Below, piece by piece: positions 55,482-64,000 of a stretch of 64,000 nt of DNA. Position numbers and translations under genes: made by a program. Origin of the DNA: Geosiphon pyriformis. Its lineage: Eukaryota > Glomeromycota > Glomeromycetes > Archaeosporales > Geosiphonaceae. Location: the NCBI GenBank assembly GCA_016748015.1, contig JAAOMT010000557.1:207494-271493 (forward strand). The letters are read 5' to 3'. Position 1 is the stretch's first letter, and each line of letters begins with the position of its first letter. The notes beneath the pieces were generated by a model that was not told the DNA's origin, ran no database searches, and saw only the letters and a program-made list of their open reading frames with translations.

Positions 55482-56620
55482 CTGACTACTCTGTGGATGA
55501 TTTCTTCACAAATGACCCTGACACATTTTAGAACTGATATCAAGAATTAGCCCTGACCCAAAAAGAGCAAGAACAGTGGTTAGTTGATCTAAATACCAAA
55601 CTATGCAATTACTGCTTAATTCTTTGCCACTTTCAATATTGTGATCTCATATTCAACCCGCCTTTTAGAATCCTATATCCGATCACCAAATTACCTGAGC
55701 CTGAGAAAAAAGAGGAATTATTCACCAAGGACATGTTATTTTAAGAGCCAAATCAGACTACCAAAATAAAACAATATCTTCTGTATTCTAATCTCTTCAA
55801 AGAATTAAAATTAAAATTAAAATGGTACAGTAATAATGACAAAAGAATATGCCCAGAAAGAGCACATAAAACTGACACAGGTTTTGACTTAAGATACCCT
55901 GGACAATCACCCATAGTTATAGTCTCATATTCTCTGGTAAAAATAGATCTCAAAATAGCACTAGAAATTTCTGTTAACATCATAGTACAAGTAGCATTTA
56001 GATTAAGCCTTGCAAAGAAAGAAATTGATGTAAAAAAAGAAATTATCAATGCCAGATATATGGGAAACATTATCGTAATGTTATAGAACAATTTAAACAA
56101 ATCCTATAAGATCGAATCTCACAAAAAGATTGTCCAAGCCATTTTCCTATCTTTAGTCAAAATACTCCAACTAGCCCCAGTTATCACCTGAGAAGAATTA
56201 GGCTTTACTGCCTAAGGAATCAATGGGTTTGGCTCAAGTGAAAGAGGAAACGTAATGGTCAATTTTACAAAAGAAGATAGTGACCAGATAGAACTTATCT
56301 ACACTGACATCATCATTTTCATTTCTCTTTATTGGTAATACATTTTCAAAGTTAACTGGAAAATTCAGAACTAAGAATTAGTCTTCAAGGCCAATCCCAA
56401 AATCTGCTCACTAGCTGACATTGCTAATCTGTACTTACCAGTTAAAGCTCATAAACACTTCAAAATTCCCATCCACAATCTGATTGAAAATGTTATCAAA
56501 ATCTTTGAGAGAACCTTAGTTGGTTCTATATCTTCAGATATTCAGAATCCAGAAAAACCCTAGCTCATTCCAGATTTTGCTTAATTGTTCTTGTTTTGTG
56601 ATATTACCTCACAAGTATGG
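55482..56620 (+). pseudogene. GY2-b Cys-rich end, dUTPase and linker
   Basis: Continues 45644. LCNYCLILCHFQYCDL near 55595-55645 is the last Cys cluster. dUTPase: TDTGFDLRYPG near 55870 (motif 1), FRLSLAKKE (motif 2), KEIINARYMGNI near 56040 (motif 3 Asp is Asn), HKKIVQAIFL (motif 4), NGFGSSE near 56225 (motif 5, Thr replaced by Ser). The linker IANLYLPVKAHKHFKIPIHN follows. Many stops; inactive. Confidence 0.8.
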
Positions 56621-58069
56621 AACCTGCCAAAGGAAAATTATTTGTTTATGCCAAAAGAAATCAATAAACTCAATCTGGAAAACCTGAGCACTTTACAGCA
56701 AATGCAACTTAAGATTCTATTAAACCAATATACTGATGTCTTTGTCAGTGAAAATAAGTTCAAATGTACTGACATCATGAAACACCAAATTAATACTGGA
56801 AATGCTTGACCTATTAAGCAGCAAGCTTATTGAGTACTTCTATCTGATAATAATCTGATTAAGCAGAAAGTACAATGAATGCTTGACAACAGACTGATTA
56901 AAGAATTATTAAGCTTTTGGTTCTCTCCAGTGGTCTTAGTCACAAAAAAGAATGGAAAGATACAATTCTGTGTAAATTACCAGAAATTAAATAGTATTAT
57001 CTGAAAAGATAGCTATTCTACTCTTTTTATCTAAGAAATCCTAGACAACTTAAGAAAGAAAAAATGGTTTTTGTTATTAGATCTAACCAGTGGATATTGA
57101 CAAGTCGAAATGGATCCAAAAGACAAAGAGAAAATGGCATTCACCACATAAAACAGAAATTTTGAATTCAACATAATGTCTTTCAGACTGTGCAATACTT
57201 CTGCTACTTTCCAACATCTTATAAATGTTGTGTATAAAGGAATCTTATAGAAATCAGTTGTAGTATACTTGGATGACACCAATGTCTTCTCAGAAACATT
57301 TGACAAATATTTGCTCCATCTGCAACAAGTCTTCAAACATCTTCAAGAAGCTGGATTAAAACTCAACCCTGATAAATGCTTCTTCAGGAAAACCAAACTG
57401 AAATTTTTAAGACACATGATTGGCAAGAATAAAGTAAAACCTGATCCAGACAAAATTCAAAAAGTCAAGGATTTTCTAGCCCCAATCAACCTACAAAAGC
57501 TATGAGGATTTTTAGGATTGGCTGGATACTACTGCCAATTTGTCAAAGAATTTTCAACTATCACAAAACCCTTTTATCACTTGTTGTCCAAATATGTGCC
57601 ATACTTGTGAAATAAAGAGCAACAAAAAATCTTCGACTATCTTAAATAGTGACTAATCACATCTCCAATACTGATCTATCTTAACTTCACCAAACAATTC
57701 ATTGTCACTACAGATGCATCAAAAAATACATTAGGAGCTGTATTATCATAAATAGAACCAGACAGAAGAGAATATTTAATTGCCTATGTCAATTACAGTA
57801 CCAGTCCAGTAGAAAAAATATAAAGTGCAATCAATTTGGAATGTCTCACCATTTATTGGGCCATACAAACATGGAAATATTACCTTAGGCAACCATTTGA
57901 CTTATATACCAATCATAAAGAACTTATTTGGTTACTTAATAATTTACAGCTGGAAAGAAAATATGCAAAATAGAATACTTATCTACAACAATTCCCACTC
58001 AAAGTTCATTACAAAAAAAGATTCAAGAACACCAATGCCGACAGTTTGTTGAAGATACCACAAACCTAA
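56621..58069 (+). pseudogene. GY2-b reverse transcriptase and RNase H
   Basis: RT: MQLKILLNQYTDVFVSENKF near 56700, WFSPVVLVTKKNGKIQFCVNY near 56920, LDLTSGY-stop-QVEM near 57090, VVVYLDDTNVFSETF near 57265 with YxDD intact. Thumb: MIGKNKVKPDPDK. RNase H: TTDASKNTLGAVLS near 57710, then a Trp-rich stretch with several stops, ending LLKIPQT-stop at 58069. Trp codons are stops at least five times. Confidence 0.87.
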
Positions 58070-58250
58070 TCTCAGATCCATAAACACACTTACTTATTAG
58101 TGATTATATTAGTACCTATCAACACTACGTTTTAAGAAGATATTATCTTAACAAAAACAAAATACCATATGGAAACAAGCACGAAATTACTTTATTCAAA
58201 ATAACCAACTCTATCATTGAGAATGATGAAACCACACCACTCCACAACAA

Positions 58251-59450
58251 TTGATTAAGAACAGTGAAAAAGAAGCTATATTATATAGTATGTATTCTGA
58301 TCCAATTGCAGAATACTTTAACAAAAATATGACTCTGGAAAAAACAACAAATCTATACTATTGGCCTACAATATATAAGGATATCTTCAAATATGTTCTC
58401 AATTGTGACTCATGTCAGTAAAGAGGAAGAGCCAGGATAATGGAATCACTTTGATCCATTTCAGTTGGAAATTTATTTGATAGAATTAGGATTAATTTGG
58501 TTGGTTCCCTTTCGATTATATCTAAAGGAAATTGTTATATTACTGTAGTCATAGACTACCTTACAAAATGGCCAGAAGTCAGAGCAATCCAAGTAGTTGA
58601 TGCCAAAACAGTAGCCAAATTTGTATACCAAGATTTAATATGCAGACATAGATGCCCGAAAAAACTGTTATCAAACCAAAGAACACATTTTGTCAATACT
58701 ATATTAACTGAATTGAGTCAACATTTTGGTATAAAATGACCATTATCGTTATCATATCACCCACAAACAAATAAACTGGTAGAATGGTTTAACAGGACAT
58801 TATATGAAGCATTAGCAAAAATAAGTTACAAAAACAAACAAGAATAGAACTTATTCATATCTTCTGTACTTTTTGCATATCAAACATTAAAGCAAAATAT
58901 AACACAATTTACATCATTCAAATTAGTCTATAGAAGAAAAGCAATGTTACCTATTGAATAAGAAATAGCATCCTACTTAACAAAAACTATCAACAAAAAA
59001 AATTTTAAAGATATCTTACGCCAAAAAACATACCAGTTAATAAAAACATTAGAAAACAATCATAGAATAGTGGCTGACAATATTAGTAATACTTGAAAAT
59101 GACAAAAAGAAAAACATGATGATCACCTACTTGAACAACCAATGAAATTTAAGATTGAAGACCAAGTACTATTACATTGTACAAAAGCAAAAAAACAATG
59201 GAGTGAAAAGTTTGACCCAAAGTGGAATGGCCCATTCCACATACACAAAGCATTAGGAAATAAAGCTTACAAATTACAATTGAAAGACAGAATTTTAAAG
59301 AAAGTAGCTCATGAGAATTAATTAAAAATTTATTATGTAAAACAACAGTTATTATTATCAGTACATCAATTAGGAACACAAATTCCATTAATCAGACCAG
59401 AAAATATATTACAAAATCTGGAATTAATTATTGTCATTGAAACATAGACA
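58251..59450 (+). pseudogene. GY2-b integrase, +1 frame
   Basis: The frame (58251+3n) is +1 to RNase H (58067+3n). Zinc finger end: NCDSCQ-stop-RGRARI near 58410. Core: RINLVGSLSI near 58490 (first Asp is Asn), LLSNQRTHFVN near 58665 (second Asp is Asn), QTNKLVEWFN near 58770 (Glu kept). 58497-58739 is open. C-end: KFDPKWNGPFHI near 59215 (GPF module). Inactive through two Asp-to-Asn changes. Confidence 0.85.
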
Positions 59451-59531
59451 ACATGTAGCAAATTAAATTGGGAAAGTCAAGTATATATACCATCCAGAAA
59501 ACAATGAGAAAATGATAGAACTTTTTTTAAC

Positions 59532-60266
59532 ATGGACCTTTCAGATCAAATTCTACAACTTTTGAAACAACTGTTTGATGCAATTCAACAATTTTTTGCT
59601 CAAATAGAAATCACAATTGATAAAAAAAAGATATGATACAGGGATAGAAGCAAGAAAGGGGTGGACAAAAGTTCAACTAGAACTAAGCTGTCCCATCCTT
59701 ACAAGCAAACTTCTCCCTATAAAAGAAAAAGAAAAAGAGATACAGCGGGGATAGGACCCAACACAGTTAAGGAGAAGGGGAAGATGACAGAAATGAAACT
59801 GTGTTAGGTGAAAATTGAGGAAATAAGGGAGGATCTGAACAAGCAAACACCAAAGCTGGTAACAAAAGAATAGACACCTGAAAATGTGAAGAAATAAAAA
59901 AAGAAACTTCTATTTGTCTATTGGCTATTTAAAATTGGATTACAATTAGGATTAGATAATCCATATAAAGACTTCAACCATCAAACAATCAACAAAAAAG
60001 TCTGCAGACAAGTAAAAAAATTTATGGAAAGAAACAATTTAAACCTATATTACAAAACAACATACTGACTATATTCAGCATTTAAACACTGTCCAATGGT
60101 ACTACTAGACAAAACTCTAAAAACTATCACAGTTAACAACATAGGATGGATAACAAACACCCAATTTGAAGTTATACAAAAAGCAATACTGAGGACAACA
60201 TTTGAGTTCTTTATAGAAAACACAAACTTGGCTAAAATAGATGATTTTGCAGAAGCTCAATTTTAA
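59532..60266 (+). pseudogene. GY2-b ORF3
   Basis: ATG 59532 (MDLSDQILQLLKQLFD), 245 codons to TAA 60266, with stops near 59633, 59803 and 59868. N-part Leu/Gln-rich, possibly helical; middle Lys-rich (SPYKRKRKRDT, a possible nuclear-localisation run); C-part NPYKDFNHQTINKKVCR and DDFAEAQF-stop. The ending matches GY2-a ORF3 (KDFNEAQY-stop). No known family. Confidence 0.5.
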
Positions 60267-60279
60267 AAAAGAGAAATAA

Positions 60280-60768
60280 TGTTACCTGAATAGAAAAACC
60301 AAAAAGCTGTGGAAAAATGTGACAAAAAAATGTGACAAGAAAAATGTGGTACAACTCGAGATAACATAGGACAAACACAAGCAATAGCTAGCAATAACAA
60401 GCAATAGTTAGCAATAGTAAAGCAATTGAAAACAATCCTGTAAAACCAAAAGAATATATAAAAACAAATAATTGTAGAAGTTGAAAAGACAAGTTATTTA
60501 AAAATCAATTTTACTTTGTATTCTACTTATCAGATATCCATAATCCAAAATACAATAATTATCAAAAAAAAAACACAAAATCCAATTTACAAATTCATGT
60601 TCTCCAATCTTATGGATTTTAATTGGAATTAAAATCAGTATTTTCTATCTTTGTTCTGAGACAGATGTCATTAGCATAAATGCCTCGAACCTTTAATGAT
60701 TTAGACCAATTGTTCTTGATCATGGCAATTAACAGAAACTAATTTTTTTCTTTTTTTTTCTTTTTCTT

Positions 60769-60807
<39 letters not shown>

Positions 60808-60812
60808 GTGCA
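60280..60812 (+). repeat. GY2-b 3' LTR start, first (assembly-duplicated) copy
   Basis: Begins TGTTACCTGAATAG after GAGAAATAA. Repeats 61141 onward base for base until the poly-T near 60770-60806, then stops at the N gap. See the duplication finding. Confidence 0.75.
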
Positions 60813-60832
60813 NNNNNNNNNNNNNNNNNNNN
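60813..60832. other. 20-N assembly gap
   Basis: Fixed-length run of 20 N following TTGGTGCA. Confidence 0.99.
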
Positions 60833-61140
60833 CTTCAACCATCAAACAATCAACAAAAAAGTCTGCAGACAAGTAAAAAAATTTATGGAAAGAAACAATT
60901 TAAACCTATATTACAAAACAACATACTGACTATATTCAGCATTTAAACACTGTCCAATGGTACTACTAGACAAAACTCTAAAAACTATCACAGTTAACAA
61001 CATAGGATGGATAACAAACACCCAATTTGAAGTTATACAAAAAGCAATACTGAGGACAACATTTGAGTTCTTTATAGAAAACACAAACTTGGCTAAAATA
61101 GATGATTTTGCAGAAGCTCAATTTTAAAAAAGAGAAATAA
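60833..61140 (+). repeat. Repeat of GY2-b ORF3 C-part (same as 59972-60279)
   Basis: CTTCAACCATCAAACAATC onward equals 59972 onward with offset 861, ending EAQF-stop at 61127. Most likely the same genomic locus assembled twice. Confidence 0.85.
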
Positions 61141-62040
61141 TGTTACCTGAATAGAAAAACCAAAAAGCTGTGGAAAAATGTGACAAAAAAATGTGACAAG
61201 AAAAATGTGGTACAACTCGAGATAACATAGGACAAACACAAGCAATAGCTAGCAATAACAAGCAATAGTTAGCAATAGTAAAGCAATTGAAAACAATCCT
61301 GTAAAACCAAAAGAATATATAAAAACAAATAATTGTAGAAGTTGAAAAGACAAGTTATTTAAAAATCAATTTTACTTTGTATTCTACTTATCAGATATCC
61401 ATAATCCAAAATACAATAATTATCAAAAAAAAAACACAAAATCCAATTTACAAATTCATGTTCTCCAATCTTATGGATTTTAATTGGAATTAAAATCAGT
61501 ATTTTCTATCTTTGTTCTGAGACAGATGTCATTAGCATAAATGCCTCGAACCTTTAATGATTTAGACCAATTGTTCTTGATCATGGCAATTAACAGAAAC
61601 TAATTTTTTTCTTTTTTTTTCTTTTTCTTTATTTTTTTTTTTTCTTTTTTTTTTCTTTTTTTCTTTTGGAGCAGCAACATAAGAAAATTGGCTGTTTTAA
61701 AATAGACTTCATAATAGCTTGGTAAAAAAAGAAAGCTCCCCCTAAGTTTTGGATATTAATATTATCTTGGTAGTTTATCAAAAGGGCGAAAAGACAATAC
61801 TGGACCCTAATAACTATGCTTATTAGCGAAAAGAAGAAAACTCACATTTACAGAAAATATTGTAATTGACAAAAAACAAACTCTGTGTCTTATAACCAAA
61901 AAACTCAATGAGTAAATTCACATCCAAAAAAGACTTTTAGAGACTGATAAACATCAACCCTATGAAAAACATACAACCATAGAATACTAAATTAGAGCAC
62001 TAAATATTACTACCATACTCCACCAAGTTTACCCATAATA
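61141..62040 (+). repeat. GY2-b 3' LTR (end uncertain)
   Basis: TGTTACCTGAATAG start; AATATATAAAAAC near 61313-61325 is a TATA candidate; an AGCAATAGCTAGCAATA-type cluster lies at 61240-61290; TTCTTGATCATGGCAATTA near 61572 matches TCTTGATCATGGC in the GY2-a LTR. No 5' LTR survives, so the 3' end cannot be fixed; ACCCATAATA near 62030-62040 is a guess. Confidence 0.55.
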
Positions 62041-64000
62041 TTATGTAAAATAGCATATTAATATAAGTGCTAATAAAGGTGTTTAATGCTTATAAATTTA
62101 CAGTTAAAATTTTTGTATTTAAAATATATGAAATCAAAAATAAATAACTTGCTAATTTAAAAAATAATCTATTTTTAATCATGTTATAAGTAGAATTCCA
62201 CTGGATGGGACAATCCAGAATGAGTTTATAGTATTTAATTTGACATATATTACAGATGTATTTAAGATGTTCAAAACATTAGAACAAGATATAATTTTTA
62301 ATTTATACAAAATTTATATAAAGAAAATTTTAAGTAAATATATTTGGTTTGGGTTTTTAACAAATATTTTGAAAACATTATTTTTTATTTTATCTAATAC
62401 TGCCTGTATTACCAAATTTAGAATATGATCAAAGCATTAAAATTGAAGATTCTTCAAGTTTTATTGAATGTTTTTTTTTTCTAATTTTTTTATATAAGCA
62501 TTATAATAACTTTAAGTCTTAGATAATACAAATACTAAAAATTTAACTCTAAAACAAAAATAAAAACCAATTTAAGCCAATATTAAAAAAACACTATTTT
62601 TGATAATATAAACACTATAATAACTTTAAGTCTTAAATGATACTAATATATTATATAATATGCTAATTTTATTATTGGCTATTGACTAATACAAATTTAT
62701 ATAAGAATATATATATGTATCTTTAATATAATTTTTTAATTTTCTAATACTTTAAAAAATTTATTGACAATATTTATTTTATTATATTGTTCACTCATTA
62801 ATCTAAAATTAATTATTATTTGTTGAAAGTTCTAATTATTATTAATATAATAAGCAGTAACAAAGACAAAAGATTTTATTATTAGGAAATATTCAAAAAT
62901 TTAATGTAAAAAAAATTTTGGACTTAATAATATCTAAATATGTCTATTATATTATAAATATAGGTGAAAAAAAAATAATATTTCATAATAAAAGTAGTGT
63001 TTACTTTTAATTTTTGTCTACTTAAGACATAAAATTCTATGACTTTATTTTTAATTATATTACCACAAACAAATAAGAAATAAAGTTTAAATATTGAAAT
63101 AATTTAATTAATTTAGGGTTTTTCATTATAAAAAGTAGTTATTAATAATTAATAAACCAAATAGTAATCATATTACAAAGTTTTTTATTATTAATTTTAA
63201 TAACAGTTATTATAGAAGACTAAAGCAGTTTTTTAGTTAGATTAGTTAAAAATCATAAAAAAAATAACAAATTTATTTATCAAAACATTTTTTCAATTAA
63301 TTTGCAATTTTTTTGGACATTTTGTCTTTTCTTATGATATTTTTCTATTATAATATATATTGTTTAGCAAAAAGCTTTTAAATAGTATTATAAAGATTTA
63401 GTAATGTCTGTAGTTTTACAAGAAAATGGTTTATACACACATTTTGAGACTGTATATTTAACTGTTTTTTTTATTTTGTCTACTCAAACTTATTAAAATA
63501 GTTTTATATTTTATTTTGAAAATTATATTTACTAAATATATTAATATTTAGACTATTTAGGTTATTAAATTTTATTATTTTGGATTTTGAATCTTAAGTA
63601 ACATTGAATAATTCTGACAATAAATTTATTTTGGTAAATTGAAGAATAGAATTGTTATATATATATAGTTTTATATATTTTTTTAACTGATTATAGTAAT
63701 TAAACAAAATAATGATTAATAAACAAATAGTACAAATTATATTTTTTTTAATTTCATTGAACTTAAACAAGTTTGTAAACCTTGAACCAGACTTGAATTG
63801 AACTTAAACTTGTCAAAAAGATTTAATGCCAAACTTGAATTGAATCTACTTTAAAAAATTAGTTTGGTTCAATTGAAATTCTAAATTATTTAAATAATAA
63901 TTTGGTCTATTATATTTACAAAGTATTTAAAATAGTTAATTAGCTTTTGTTAATCGAATTATTGTTTAAAAATAAGTTTATTATTTTTTATTTTAAGTTT
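62041..64000. other. AT-rich DNA, no recognised feature
   Basis: About 1.96 kb of A/T-rich sequence with TATATA microsatellites near 63655-63665. The only open frame of note is 62 codons (62240-62428) with no similarity I recognise. No RNA gene, LTR or LINE fragment seen. Probably old intergenic DNA. Confidence 0.5.

Noticed and set aside
59972-61640. Direct repeat as an LTR pair or tandem element
   Set aside because: Repeat includes internal ORF3 sequence, is near identical while all else is diverged, and flanks an N gap.
62240-62428. 62-codon frame in the AT-rich right flank
   Set aside because: Short, Ile/Lys/Phe-rich, no similarity recognised and no context.
1-64000. tRNA, rRNA or host protein genes
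   Set aside because: None recognised on either strand by reading; short diverged tRNAs cannot be excluded without a covariance search.

Overview
The window is an AT-rich eukaryotic repeat island with no recognisable host gene. Nearly all of it is decayed retrotransposon sequence, and many elements sit inside one another. The LINE proteins match a family I recall from arbuscular mycorrhizal fungi (Glomeromycotina, e.g. Gigaspora or Rhizophagus): an RRM-like ORF1 with a zinc knuckle, then an EN-RT-RNase H ORF2. The AT-rich intervals fit such a genome. This assignment is inferred from protein resemblance and was not tested by a search.

Two Ty3/gypsy-like LTR families occur. GY1 has three copies: GY1-b (+, 1364-28529 in three pieces), GY1-a (-, 3543-13447) and GY1-c (+, 45645-55481). 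GY2 has two: GY2-a (+, 16821-24167) and GY2-b (+, 45446-45644 plus 55482 to about 62040). The shared order is Gag - zinc knuckle - protease - Cys-rich domain - dUTPase - RT - RNase H, then a stop codon, then integrase in the +1 frame, then an unrecognised ORF3 beside the 3' LTR. In GY1 that ORF3 runs into the LTR.

Layout: 1-1363 and 28530-30861 are two halves of one minus-strand LINE (LIN-A), split by GY1-b. GY1-b is split by GY1-a (in gag) and GY2-a (in RT). 30862-30960 and 31497 to about 38110 are a second minus-strand LINE (LIN-B), whose 3' UTR was hit by a truncated plus-strand LINE (LIN-C, 30961-31496) leaving a 9-bp target duplication. 38560-40850 is a plus-strand ORF1-only element (LIN-D). 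41335-45445 is a 5'-truncated minus-strand LINE (LIN-E). 45446 to about 62040 is GY2-b interrupted by GY1-c. From about 62041 to 64000 is AT-rich DNA with nothing recognisable.

Relative order of insertion follows from nesting: LIN-A, then GY1-b, then GY1-a and GY2-a; LIN-B, then LIN-C; GY2-b, then GY1-c. Decay is dominated by C-to-T and G-to-A changes: most premature stops replace Trp, Gln or Arg codons, and three RT copies read YxDN instead of YxDD. A 20-N gap at 60813-60832 is flanked by about 800 bp of the same sequence on both sides and looks like an unmerged assembly overlap.
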